Shown here: one piece after another, positions 49,268 to 60,683 of the stretch
Layout of the letters: the number at the start of each line of letters is the position of its first letter
Numbering within the stretch: position 1 is the first letter of the stretch
DNA from: Helicoverpa zea
Taxonomy: Eukaryota; Arthropoda; Insecta; Lepidoptera; Noctuidae
Assembly (NCBI RefSeq): GCF_022581195.2
Contig: NC_061463.1
Span: forward strand, 8,680,001-8,744,000
Reading direction: 5' to 3'
DNA length: 64,000 bases
Notes under the pieces: model-generated
Seen by the model: only the letters and a program-made list of their open reading frames with translations
What the model was told of the DNA's origin: nothing
The model's database searches: none
Translations under genes and position numbers: made by a program

Positions 49268-49615
49268 TTCATATGCGGAAGTCAAGGTACGCTTGCGACG
49301 TACGACATCATGATTGTAATAAACAGACAAGCCTCTATGAATGGTGAACAGCGGCATATGCTTTAAAAAGTGACAGACAGGACCTGATCACATCAGTGCT
49401 ATCCATCTCTTTTACTACCTTCGAATTCCCCTACCTACAATTCAGAAGAATTTTCTAAAAACTTGACTAGGTCATGGGGTACATACATTTACTGCAAAAA
49501 AGGGAAGTCATTCCGAATGACTCATTCGGAAGGCCAAAGTTCACAAAAATAAAACAACAAATACCCAGCTCAATCATTGTATTCAGCCTTTTTGCACCAA
49601 AACCTACTCGTTGGT

Positions 49616-52600
49616 TCATTCTATAAGACTTTCTAGGTCTTGCTGCCGGCTTCTGACGGTGGTACGGTCCACATCGGGCAGTGAGCGCGCCTCCACGTAC
49701 ACTCGTACGCAACGATTGAATTCTGAACTGCGTTTTATAAATGGCGCGTTTGCCCCCCGTACTTTGTGCAGAGGGAATTTTACGAGGCACTGTAGCATAC
49801 AGCGTTCGGCTATTTTGTAACTGGGAGAAAAATAAAATTAAGTGTTATTTATATTCTTTTATCTGAAGTTGTTTGACAAAGTTTTAATGAGAGATTAGGT
49901 TTAGCATCAAAAAAGGAACTATGTTCCTTAACCCTATGGGACTTACCTACTTACAGGATCACTTCTGGATCGCAAAATCTCTGCCGTTTTTAAAAAACAA
50001 AGTTCAAATTGTTTTTTTTTTGTTTAGTTTGGAATTGTAAGAAAACTTGATAACTGGTGAGCAAGCGCGGATCCAGCCCTCAAAAAAGGTTGTGGTCACA
50101 GCTACTAGAAAATCGGAACTAGAAGCGGCTACTAGAAAAGTAAAAGTCGGAGCATGAACATGCTCATTAAAAATTATGCAAGTCGTTTATGAACTTTTGA
50201 ATGAAATTATTTCCTTTTTTCTGAGCATCAGGACTTTGGCATTAGGAATGAAAATAAACTTAGGAGGAAGTTGGACCCGATAAAAAAAAATATTTTCGAT
50301 CGAAACCTATTTCAATCAAAACTTCTAGTAGCCAGTAAGCCAATATAGGGAGGGTTTGACGCATTTGGTGCACTTCTCAACTACCAGTGGCGGCATAGCA
50401 TCGGGTGGCATCCCGGGCTGCTACCTATTGAGCACCCCAAAAAAAAAACGACAAAATAAAATTACGAACCAATCTAATAATGCTAAAAAAAACGTTTTTT
50501 TTTAATTTAACTAAACTCATATTATGCTCACTATCAGTTCCGTCTCTAGCTTATGTACCGGGTGCAATCATTACTAAAGCACCCCTATGTATGGAAAGAT
50601 TGTGAGTAGTTTTGTTTTTTGCGCGAGCGTAGCAAGCCGGAACATTTTTTAGATTTCGTCGTAGTTACCAAGTTATAAAACCAAAAGCGAAGACGTGGTA
50701 TAAAACCGTATAAAGGATGATGGGCAATTTTGTATGAACCCTGGCCTGATAACCAATAAAGTTCTAATGTATATTATATTATTGCTTATACCCTATAGTT
50801 ACTGAAATAAAACGGTTCATGTCAAGAATCTACCGGAAATAAGTACAGTCGGGCACAAAAGAGTTATACTTTTTGCACCGATTTTTTTTTTGTTTAAAAT
50901 AAAATCCATACTAGAAAAATTCATTGTATGATGTATTTTCGTCAACTTATCACTTTTTTAAATAAGCCTAGGGTAGATTATCAATAAAAATCGGTCTTAA
51001 CTAGGCATAATTGTTTTAATAGCAAAACAAAACATAAAAACTTTTACTTCTACCACCGTATACTATTTCCATTATTGGAGATAGCATTTCCTCGTTCTGC
51101 GGCACCAGGATAGTCGGCCTTGGGTTGTCGAGTTATTAGAAAAGTAGCGACCCACCCCAGCTTCGCACGGGAAAACAGTATTTACTCACTATTTAACGGA
51201 TGTTATTACACATACAAACCTACCTCTTCAATCACTCTATCTTTGAATATAATAATATATTAAAAAAACCGCACGGGTGGTCAGGTCCGCAAAGATAAAT
51301 GAGGGGTTTAATCAGTATTCTTAGACTAAAGTTATTTAAGTTGTTTATCAGCTTTCACAGAGTTCTCATCATATGGCACATCAGGCTTGTTAGCCAGGAC
51401 AGTCGACAGTCATTGGTGATGATAGATTGATGCCAGCGCACCTCCAATTCCATAGGATTATATTTCAAAGCAAGATGTATTATCCTGGCCATTAGATGAT
51501 GCCTGTGCAAGTACTCACGACAAGTATTTGCATGAAATGGGCTACGAACTTGACTGAACTGATTTGAAAAATCTTTCAGTGCTGGAAAAGCTACGTTATT
51601 TATAATAAGAAGATAGGTAGGTTTTCTTTATATACCATACGTGCCAAAGTGGTTTAATTCCATAGGCAGTCGTAGGCTTACAGGACTGATATATTCCTTC
51701 CCCAGTGGTTAACAATGTTCCACCCATAACAAAAATTGAAGTTTAGGGTATAAGCTATCATTTGATGTGCAAATGGATATTATTGGTTATGCCGGTTAGA
51801 CTCACTGAAACGGTGGAATACGTACACCTTATGTTGTGAATGCTACCTGTATTTTTTTTAATATGGACACATGCACCTTCTGTGATACGTCCTGACTGAT
51901 ATTGGCAATAATAATGGCACTTAAACATCTCTCCCATACAAAATGAAGTGTTTCAAGTCCATACGCTGTGCCACGCTACCAAGTGTCATATCTTCGTTCT
52001 CCGGTGGTTCACAATGTTTTGCCCATAATAAAAAATGAAGCTTAGGATATGCTATCATTTAGCTATCATTTGATATAATCTTTTTTTTTTCAATAAACTT
52101 GAAAAATATGGGCACAGACACCCTCTGCGACTCGTTCTGACAATTATTGACAATAATATAATGCACTTAAACATCCCTCCCATACAAAATGAAGTGGTTC
52201 AAGTCCTTAGGCTGTCCTATGCTATCAAGTGTCATATCTTCGTTCTCCGGTGGTTTACAATGTTTTGCCCATAATAAAAAATAAAACTTAGGGTATCAGC
52301 TATCATTTGATATGCGAATTGTTTTTATTGGTTATGCCGGTTAGAGCCACCAGAACGGTGGAGTACGTACACCATACGTTGTAAATAGGTAATACCTGCT
52401 AAATAATCTTTTTTATAACCTTGGAAAATATGGGCACAGACACCTTGTGTGATACGCCCTGACTAATATGGACAATAATAATGGCACTTAAACATCTCTC
52501 CCATACAAAATGAAGGGTTTCAAGTCCATACGCTGTCCTACGCTACCAAGTGTCATATCATCGTTCTCCGGTGGTTCACAATGTTTTGCCCATAATAAAA

Positions 52601-55600
52601 AATGAAGCTTAGGATATGAGCTATCATTTGATATGCAAATGGTTTTCATTGGTTATGCCGGTTAGACTCACCAGAACGGCGGAATACGTACACCATACGT
52701 TGTAAATACTAAATGCTAAATAATCTTTTTTTTTTCAATAAACTTGGAAAATATGGGCACAGACACCTTCTGCGACTCGTTCTGACAATTATTGACAATA
52801 ATAATGTACTTAAACATCCCTCCCATACAAAATGAAGTGGTTCAAGTCCTTAGGCTGTCCTATGCTATCAAGTGTCATATCTTCGTTCTCCGGTGGTTTA
52901 CAATGTTTTGCCCATAATAAAAAATGAAGCTTAGGGTATAAGCTATCATTTGATATGCGAATCGTTTTTATTGGATATACCGGCCAATTTTACCCATCAT
53001 CCTTTGCGCGAGCGTAGCGAGCGCAAAATTTTGGAGTCTTGAGACACGAAATCACAGAAACAATTAAAAAAAAGCCACTGCTAAGTGAAAAAACCGCGAG
53101 CGTAGCGAGCGCGAGATTTTTTGAGTTTTGGTACAGTTTTGTACAAAAAAAATGTAAAATAGTGACTATTGTAAATAATAATAATTTTATTGTAATAGTC
53201 AGCTGTGTTGCTGGGAAGTTTGTTTTGTTCTTCACCGCTTCTTGTTAACCAGAAAGTCCTGAAAGAGGGCGTTATGGGGGTGCTATCCTTTTCTACTTTC
53301 AATTTTAACTTAAACTAATCTAACGTTTTCGACATTGGACTTAAACCACCGCAAAGTGAAAAAGCCGCGAGCGTAGCGAGCGCGAATTTTTTTGAGTTTT
53401 GGGACACAAAAGTACCTCAAAAACTAAAGCTGTAAGAAAAAAAATATGGTGATCTCGAATTAGTAAACAACAGTCATAAAATTAAATGCAACAAAAAAAA
53501 GTATTATTTTGTTGCCTAGTGTTATCATCAGCCTATCGATTTAAAAAAAACCGTAAAAGTGTGATGTCACAAGTCTAGGTAATAAGGTTGTGGGCATGCC
53601 CATCGTGCCCACAACGGTGGATCCGCCCTTGCTGGTGAGGGCTAGTACCTATCTAGTAGGTCTGAGAAGATTTAAACCAATCGAATTCACGTGTTTTTCC
53701 TTCATAAAAGTAAAAAACATTAACTAAAAGACGTCACCGAGACGTAATTAAGTCGCAATATTAATTGATTACTCAGGTGTTATCCGTAAACCAGTCCTCA
53801 CAGTGATCTTTTCCTTATTTTTTTGAAAAATAAACTTCAAAACTTACTCGTACGGATTGATGCAGTCCATTCGGATCACGTTGTAACCTTGATCGCGTGC
53901 TAGTTCTTTGCTCTTCTCTGCCATGAATACTGCTAAGCCCTGTCTTCGAAATTCTGGTAAAACTGTTATCATTTTGATCTGAAATGAGTAAAAACCTATT
54001 ATGATTGTACTTGTCAATGCAAAGATTAAAAATCTTATACCTAATAAAGACCCATGATGATTTTACGCTTTCGATTACATACATAGTGTCATGCTACATA
54101 GTGCCACATTGGGAACAGATGATAATGAAACATAAACATAGATTCGGATGATTCGTCTCATTTCAATAGATAAGTCTGAGTACATAAGAGAGTAGGTACA
54201 TAAGTAGAGTACATAAGAGAGTACATAAGTAGAGTACATAAGAGAGTACATAACTAGAGTAAGTACATAAGTGGAGTACATAAGATAGTACATAAGAGAG
54301 TACATAAGAGGAGTAGATAAGAGAGTACATAAGAGAGAGTACATAAGTGGAGTACATAAGAGGAGTACATAAAATAGCACATAAGAGAGTACATAAGAGA
54401 AGTACATAAGAGAGTACATAAGTGGAGTACATAAGAGAGTACATAAGTGGAGGACATAAGAGAGTACATAAGAGAGTATATAAGAGAGTAGATAAGAGAG
54501 TAGATAAGAGATTACATAAGAGGAGTACATAAGAGAGTACATAAGAGGAGTAGATAAGAGAGTACATAAGAGAGTACATAAGTGGAGTACATAAGAGAGT
54601 ACATAAGTGGAGTACATAAGAGAGTACATAAGAGAGTATATAAGAGAGTACATAAGAGGAGTACATAAGAGAGTACATAAGAGGAGTACATAAAATAGCA
54701 CATAAGAGAGTACATAAGAGAGTATCTAAGAGAGTAGATAAGAGATTACATAAGAGGAGTACATAAGAGAGTACATAAGAGGAGTACATAAGGGGAGTAC
54801 ATAAGAGAGTACATAAGAGGAGTACATAAGAGATTACATAAGAGGAGTATATAAGAGAGTACATAAGAGGAGTACATAAGGGGAGTACATAAGAGAGTAC
54901 ATAAGAGGAGTACATAAGAGATTACATAAGAGGAGTATATAAGAGAGTACATAAGAGAAGTCTGTGAAGGGATGGGCTATACTCGGGAAATTACGGAACC
55001 CTACACTGAGCGTGGCCCGACACGCTCTTGGCCGGTTTTTTTGGGGATAAATATAATGACCACCATAAAATGCTTTGATACCCTTAGTTTTGTAACCAAA
55101 AATATCTACTTAACACCAGAAAAATAAAGTCTAAAAATACAGCTATTTTAGTCACGACTAAAAATAAAATAAATTAAAATAAATTATAAAAGTATTGTTA
55201 AAAAACCAAGTGAAAACAATAAGAGTGAAAGTGAAAAGAGAATAAAGAAAATGGTTACCTATATAATTTTTATATTTCCTTACCTCAAAAATTTTTTTTT
55301 GTTTGAAAACGTCCCAAAGATTTGGTGTCTCCTGCAGTTTTGCCGTGAAGTATAGAAAATCTTTGGTGTTGGGATCCTGAATAATAAATCAAAGAGAAGT
55401 TTCAAAAAGTTTGTATTTGATTGGACACAAGGCATTTGATATAACTATAATGTTTTTGAAACTGGAACATTGAAGACTTGTTTTTCTTTGGCAGCGTGAG
55501 TAATATATTATAACCTGTTTTAAGTTATTTGTTAATTAGATACCTATACGTACCTGTCGATAGAAGGCATAGTTTCTGAGGTTCTTAGGGTCAACGGGGC

Positions 55601-57421
55601 TACTGGCAAAACTGACGCATAGGCCCGCTACTGTACCGTCTTCAGCTTTCGCGAATAATGAATTTCCTGCCGATAAATCAATAGTAAATAACAATTCCTT
55701 CAGTTGGCTTAAAATACTACAGCAAAGAGCGTTCACGTAAGTATTCATGGAAATATAATATACTTATTTTGGAAAATCAGCCGGGTAAAAAATACAAGAA
55801 CTTTGACACCTATGTCATCCACGTAAAATGTGGTACATATAAAATTATCCCAGGTAGTATCGTAAAGAGAATCTTTCGATTATTTTGTAGACTGGACTGC
55901 TAAATGTTATACCATTCAGAAGATAAAAAATGCAGCATCTGAAGTATACACCAGATTTGGATTCGTATAAGCTACCCGCATTGAACAAGCGTGGTGATCA
56001 ACGCTCAATCCTTCTCTGTGTGAGAGGAGGCAGGTGCCCGCTTGCTGATCAGTAAGACAGTAAGGCTGGAAACAGTGCTCGGCCGACGGCCAGTGCTGAC
56101 CGTGCGTCCAGACCGAATCACATACAAAATCACGCGCGTACCGCTAGCGTACCTACCTGTGTTCGTTCATAGACTTGCACAGATATAGCTACGTCGACCG
56201 GCACTGTTTCCAGGCTAAAAAAAAGGTTTGTAATGAAGCTAGTGACGGTACCTTGTTTGAGTAAACTAATGAGGTATTCGTCAAGCGCGCAGTCGTTGGA
56301 GATGTCCATGTTCCTGGAGCGGACCAGCACGTGCTCGCTCAGGAAGTAGCGCTTGATCACGTGTATCGCGATGTCGTGGTTCTCGCTCGTCACTTGCGAT
56401 AGTGCGAAGTGCTCCGGCTAAAATAATCACGATGTCTTTACTTATGTAACAAATGCGAAAGTAAGTTTGACAGTTCGGCTTACACGCCAAACTATTGAAC
56501 CGTATTAAATAAAAGTTGGTTCACGGATTGTCTAGCTACTGTCTGAGCAAAGTTTAAGCTACTTTTTATAAGATCGTTAGCTGTGTCTCTTCGGAATGCG
56601 GTTGGAACCGTGGCGAACAGACAGGGATTAGCTTCGTGAAGGGAGAACCTAAGCGATGCTCGATGACTGTGAGCAACCAATTCCAGTGTACAACCTTTAT
56701 GAATTGACCTACCAAACCACATTACGGACTGTCCTAAATGGTGGATACTAACGACTCCTCTTAGTACCTTCTCTTGGTGAATTAAGTCCATTATTCCAAA
56801 CACACTGTGACATTGTTTAATATGAGAAGTTTGTACAACATGCTTTATTAAAGACGGCGGTCCTAATTTTGTTATCATTAAACGAAACATAACGAGAATT
56901 TTTTAACAGAATCGCACCAAAGTTTGGCTCCAAACTATGCCGCTCCGATGACAGATCTTTCGGCTAAACTCTTGACAGAGTTCTAAAACTTCAGATGGCC
57001 AGTAGCAAAATATGTAGGATTACCTAAATACTCCTTCCTCTAGCTAGAACCTTTATTGATGGACTTGTAATATTTTGCCTTTGCACAATATGCCAATACT
57101 GACTTGCATGAAAAGCTTAGTTTGATCGGTACTGTTTTGTAAGATTGTAGTTATACATATAGAATTACAACTACCCGGGGTTGGAAACTTCTTATCTGCA
57201 GTAAAAAGATCAATAAGCATGTTGTAAATGGTCAAAGTGGTGTTAAATCCAACGAACTAAAAATGAATATTTTATTTGGAAGTGTATTTATTAATAACAC
57301 GTGAATGAAACATAATCCGCAAAACATTAAATTAAATGCCCGAATTTACGATCCCTGAAATGTTTAATTAATTTTATTGATTTACCTTGATAACGTTTAA
57401 TAATTTCCAACCGGCAACCAT
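49616..57421 (-). CDS. GNAT-family N-acetyltransferase, arylalkylamine N-acetyltransferase-like
   Basis: Six exons on the minus strand join in phase: 57386-57421, 56252-56417, 55554-55666, 55284-55376, 53848-53978 and 49616-49820, giving 247 aa, the usual length of insect aaNAT-like proteins. These cytosolic enzymes transfer acetyl from acetyl-CoA to amines (dopamine, serotonin, other arylalkylamines). Seen in order: an N-terminal strand (WKLLNVIKPEHFALSQV), HVIKRYFLSEHVL, a LFAKAEDGTVAGLCV beta-hairpin, motif A with the acetyl-CoA loop LPEFRRQGLA (143-152), the RMDCINPYEDYKIAERC segment, and a C-terminal PFIKRSSEFNRCVRVYVEAR block. The 12-residue first exon is the least certain part, chosen because frame, donor (gtaaat) and sequence fit. 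The substrate cannot be read from sequence. It converges on Ppt1 and diverges from the secreted gene at 57486. Confidence 0.85.
51640..52985. repeat. Alternating 246-322-bp tandem units (A-B-A-B)
   Basis: The anchor 'ctcccatacaaaatgaag' recurs at 51931, 52177, 52498 and 52820, i.e. steps of 246, 321 and 322 bp. A-type units read 'gtccatacgctgt' and 'ggttcacaatg'; B-type read 'gtccttaggctgt' and 'ggtttacaatg'. They alternate, so an A-B dimer was duplicated. A more diverged partial unit lies at about 51640-51930. The first A unit has lost about 75 bp. Confidence 0.85.
53006..53384. repeat. GCGAGCGTAGCGAGCG motifs, three here and one at 50621
   Basis: The near-palindromic word occurs at 53006-53024, 53095-53113 and 53366-53384, and degenerate at 50621-50638. 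Each is followed by 'ttttgag' or similar and by 'gggacac'-like sequence, so a larger unit is repeated. It is GC-rich against AT-rich surroundings. Confidence 0.7.
54176..54958. repeat. 12/13-bp satellite, about 780 bp
   Basis: The units are 'gagagtacataa' and 'gaggagtacataa' with occasional variants (gagtggagtacataa, gagattacataa, gagagtatataa). Their low complexity leaves minus-strand frames open for up to 250 codons (all Tyr-Val-Leu-Ser-rich), which are artefacts. It lies in the intron between acetyltransferase exons 4 and 5. Confidence 0.95.
54965..55045 (-). repeat. 'acggaaccctac' repeat fragment
   Basis: 'attacggaaccctacactga', 'gcgtggcccgacacgctc' and 'ttggccggtttttt' are the start of the common moth 'agggttccg' repeat in reverse; compare 28803-28990. 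It abuts the satellite. Confidence 0.55.
56492..56890 (-). CDS. Intron-nested 132-codon ORF, unidentified
   Basis: A single frame on the minus strand starts at a true ATG (56890) and ends at TAG (56492). Complexity is normal and protein-like, with a Trp-Phe-Gly core (GQSVMWFGRSIHKGC), a helical Leu-rich end (NDLIKSSLNFAQTVARQ) and no repeats. 132 open codons is much longer than expected by chance in such AT-rich DNA. It lies inside intron 1 of the acetyltransferase on the same strand. It could be a nested single-exon gene, a retrocopied fragment of a larger protein, or the remnant of an exon. I do not recognise the family. No poly(A) tract or target duplication is evident. Confidence 0.4.
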   Translation of the reverse strand: MFRLMITKLGPPSLIKHVVQTSHIKQCHSVFGIMDLIHQEKVLRGVVSIHHLGQSVMWFGRSIHKGCTLELVAHSHRASLRFSLHEANPCLFATVPTAFRRDTANDLIKSSLNFAQTVARQSVNQLLFNTVQ

Positions 57422-57485
57422 GAATACCGTGACGTAGTTGCTGAGTTTATTTAAAATTCGGTAATGTAGTTTGGTCTTTAGGATA
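57422..57485. promoter_or_regulatory. 64-bp gap between two divergent start codons
   Basis: The acetyltransferase ATG (57421, minus) and the secreted protein ATG (57486, plus) point away from each other. The space is too small for two separate promoters with 5' UTRs, so transcripts either overlap or one gene has an upstream non-coding exon. No TATA box is seen. Confidence 0.45.
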
Positions 57486-58179
57486 ATGAAAATATTGTTT
57501 CTAAAACTTGCTTTAATAGTATGTAAGTAAACGCAGAATCTTACAAATAATATTAAGATTTTATAATACATAATCAAAACTTACAAAAATTCTCACAGTC
57601 TTTGTTTTTCTAGGTTCAATGAAAATGCTTATTCAACTATGTAGATGTTTAGAATTAGTTGATTTATCAGATGTAGAGCTTCCTCCAAAGTCTCGGGAGA
57701 GAGCTCCAATCAAGTATGAAGAATACAGACCCATAAAACGTCCTCCGAAGGCTATTCGCAGATACTGGCTACTGAACAACAACCAGAATGCAGAAGACCC
57801 TCCAGTACAACGAGGTTACGAGGATGAAAAAGATGCTAATATAAAGCAGAAAATAACAATGCTTGTGGATCAAACTATGAACGACACTCAGAGAAAGCTG
57901 AAATTAACTGATGAACTGAGACTCAAACACCGCGAAGAAGCACCTTATAAGGCGGGCTTTATTTTAAGCATGGTGAAGAAGTCCAAGAATGTCCTGGACG
58001 AGTTGTTCAACGTAGCAGTGAAGCACAGGGACGAGTGGGCGGCTCTAGAACAACTGAAAATCTTCGAGCTGATCGTGCATACTAATGTCGACACGACCAA
58101 TCTGTTGAGGCAGCTCCTTGAAGTTCATGTCAAACATTTGAACGCGACCAGTGATAAAAAGAGAATCATTTTACTTTAA
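57486..58179 (+). CDS. Predicted secreted helical protein, copy 1
   Basis: Two exons, 57486-57522 and 57614-58179, join in phase (t|gt = Cys13) across a 91-bp intron with donor gtaagt, giving 200 aa. The start MKILFLKLALIVCS is a signal peptide, so the product probably enters the secretory pathway. A variable Pro/Arg-rich stretch (36-60) is followed by RRYWLL (61-66) and a largely helical domain from YEDEKDANI (81) to the end, with NDT (Asn102) and NAT (Asn189) as possible N-glycosylation sites. The segment ELFNVAVKHRDEW plus ALEQLKIFELIVHTNVD is almost unchanged in the paralogue at 60684. There is no domain I recognise and no catalytic motif. The start codon stands 64 bp from the divergent acetyltransferase start. 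Confidence 0.8.
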
Positions 58180-59516
58180 ATTCAGTTTGTATATTATGTG
58201 CCTACTTAGATAAGTTTTAGGTTTTCCTAGATATTAATAATACAGCTCATGAAATGGTAGGTAATTTTCCTTTTAGTAAGTACTTAAAGAATATCGCCAT
58301 CAAAGCTTTATTCTGAACAATATGATATTCTGAACCCAAAGAAAAATAACCGTGACATCGGACCCTCTGGTGCAATACCTACAACATCAGGCAATCTGTC
58401 ATGATTTTTTTAAGTCATCGTTGCTAAAACCCGACCATATTTGATACAAAAGGCAAAACATTTTCACCTGTTTCCACATTCAGATTTAAAAATTCAACCA
58501 GCCTGATTTTGATTTCCATTTAGCTCTCACAAAAATGTTTTGTTCCATTTCCAGCCGCGTTCGAAGCAAAAAATGCTGTGCACTATATTCACTAGACAAT
58601 ACAGAGGTATTTCGAAACACACGTGTACCATCTTAAATAATGAGGAGGCGCATCCCATCTTTTCCGCGCGGTAATTATTTCTCAGGTGTGCGGCGCCACG
58701 CCACAGCCACGCCACACCTACGCCTTGATGAGGTCGGCGCTAGTGCATTAGTTGATGACGTCATGCTTCGACGCAGACACAACAAGGAAACTTAAACGCT
58801 GTTCTGCTCTGACATTTTGTTGGGGTTAACTGTTAATTTTTGCTATTGTTTGTGGGAAATAAGAAATGCTTAATTTAATGTGTACTTTGTTGTCCTTTGC
58901 CTAGAAAGCATTGGCATCTATTACATTGCGAAGCCAATAACACGAGTTATATACAGCTTTGGAATCCCTATTCTGGCCAATTATTAAATCAGCCAATTTA
59001 CTTTTAAAATAATAAAATAATTCTAGTTTGTACAGAGATTGATTAGATCCACCAAACTGAACCCTTTCCCCACATCACGATAAAACAAAAGCTTTTAGGT
59101 ATTGTATCAAACAAAAGACAAACAATGGAAAACTAAAAACTTTTTTGGCTTAAATAAACAATGGTGTGTGGGTAAATGTGAAATAGATGTATTTTGGCTA
59201 AAGGGCTGTTCTGTAGGCCAGGGAGGAACGATTTTGATGCTGATCGTAACGAAAATAAAATTCTATTAGTATGGATACCATCACTTTACAAATCATCCAC
59301 AATACATGAGCAATGTGAGGAAAAACGAAAGACAGAAGTTGTAAAATCTACAACGATCACGGAAAAGTCCCCATGGACTTTAATATTACAGGAGCAAAAT
59401 TACGTTAACATTAACTCGAAGCATGTAAATGTTTTGAATTTCATTTATTGTTAGCTACAAAAATATTTAGTAGGTACCTAATATCCTTTGAAATCCTTTC
59501 ACACATTATGTATGTA
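58180..59516. other. Spacer between the two secreted-protein genes
   Basis: Holds the 3' end of copy 1, a GC-rich patch at 58660-58800 ('gcggcgccacgccacagcc') that looks like an old repeat or regulatory block, and the start of a LINE-tail region. The 86-codon frame at 59194-59454 has no domain. Confidence 0.45.
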
Positions 59517-60140
59517 CTAGCTGTTGCCCGCAACTTCGTCTGCGTGGGCAATATAGAATCGTCAAAATACTACTTATCCCGTAGGTGCATTCTTTCACGT
59601 GACAGTATAATTAGGATTAGCACTTAGCAGTCGCATAAATTCATTGATCAAGGTTGTGTTGTGTATGTGACCATTTATCTAAACAAAAGAAGTAAAGTTT
59701 GTGACGTTGTGAATATCTCTGGATCTAGTCAGCCAATTTGGAAAATTATTACGTATGGTGCGTAAGTAATTCTCACAGGAAACAGCTAAAATCAAGGTAC
59801 CTATATATGCTTTGAGTCTGACAAAGCTGTCATTTGTACATGTACATGTATCAAAATCCTTTCTTAAGGGTTGCCTACGCCATAGTAGCTTTATGCATGC
59901 AAAGTCTCAGTCCGATCGGTTTAAAATTGACAAAGTTTCATACAAACTTTCATCCCCTATTTTATCCCCTTGGGGGTAGAATTGATCAAAATCCTTTCTT
60001 AGCGAATGCCTACGTCATAACATCTACCTGCATGCCAAATTTCAACCCGATCCGTCCAGTGGTTTCAGCTGTGCGTTGATAGATCACTATGTCAGTCAGT
60101 CAGTCAGTCAGTCAGTCACCTTTGAGTTTTATATATTTAG
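59517..60140 (+). repeat. LINE tail region with (GTCA)n microsatellite
   Basis: 'actagctgttgcccgcaact', two blocks starting 'tcaaaatcctttctta' (59850 and 59987), 'aaatttcaacccgatccgtc' and a (gtca)7-like run at 60091-60118 followed by 'tatatatttagat' are the standard order of an RTE-like element end in moths. The middle block is internally duplicated. Confidence 0.6.
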
Positions 60141-60299
60141 ATATCTACGCTAATTTAAAAAAATAAAATGACATTAAAAAGGGTTGCTTGTTCTATTCAC
60201 ATTTTCTTGTCGAATGCACCACGTTGCGTCGTGCGCGCCCATCCGACGCTCGCCCAAAATGGCCGATACTGCGATCGAGCAATCTTGATCTACAATAAA

Positions 60300-60330
60300 A
60301 AATGTTTTTTTTTTTTTTTTTTTTTAAATA
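60300..60330. repeat. Poly(T) run
   Basis: About twenty T in a row follow 'aataaaaaatg'. It may be the A-tail of a minus-strand retroelement, but no body is recognised. Confidence 0.5.
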
Positions 60331-60683
60331 ATATTTACATGAGATTAAATTAAATCAGATATTTATTTTGTCTATTTGGACGTAATTTGTCACTTTTATT
60401 AAAGTATGGTTTATTAGCAAGATGTCAATCAATTTAGAAAGCATAATTGCAATTTACATTATACTTACACAAGTCTATGATTAACTGGTTAATTAGAGGC
60501 TAAAATTAGAACCAACTAATATCTAAATTATTCACTTAAGTATGATTATGTATCGCATAATAAGGTATCCCGTACATAAAGATTTTTAGTATTATTTTTA
60601 ATTAAATACTGATAATTATGATTGTGATATCAATTTTATTTCATAGTTTGCGATAATGCAATGGTTTTTACCAGAATGGTAAC

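Larger units (their letters stand above)
50061..53632. mobile_element. Possible 3.6-kb composite element in the acetyltransferase intron
   Basis: The ends carry gcaagcgcggatccagcc (50061-50078) and, inverted, ggtggatccgcccttgc (53617-53633), each next to 'ggttgtgg'-type sequence. Between them lie the 322-bp units and the GCGAGCG motifs. No transposase frame or target duplication was found, so the limits and unity of this element are inferred. Confidence 0.35.

Noticed and set aside
49467..49790. 107-codon minus-strand ORF overlapping the acetyltransferase last exon
   Set aside because: It is in a different frame from the exon that joins in phase and carries the conserved PFIKRSSEFNRCVRV block.
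54075..54952. Minus-strand ORFs of 208 and 250 codons
   Set aside because: They are translations of the 12/13-bp satellite; the Tyr-Val-Leu-Ser periodicity follows the DNA repeat.
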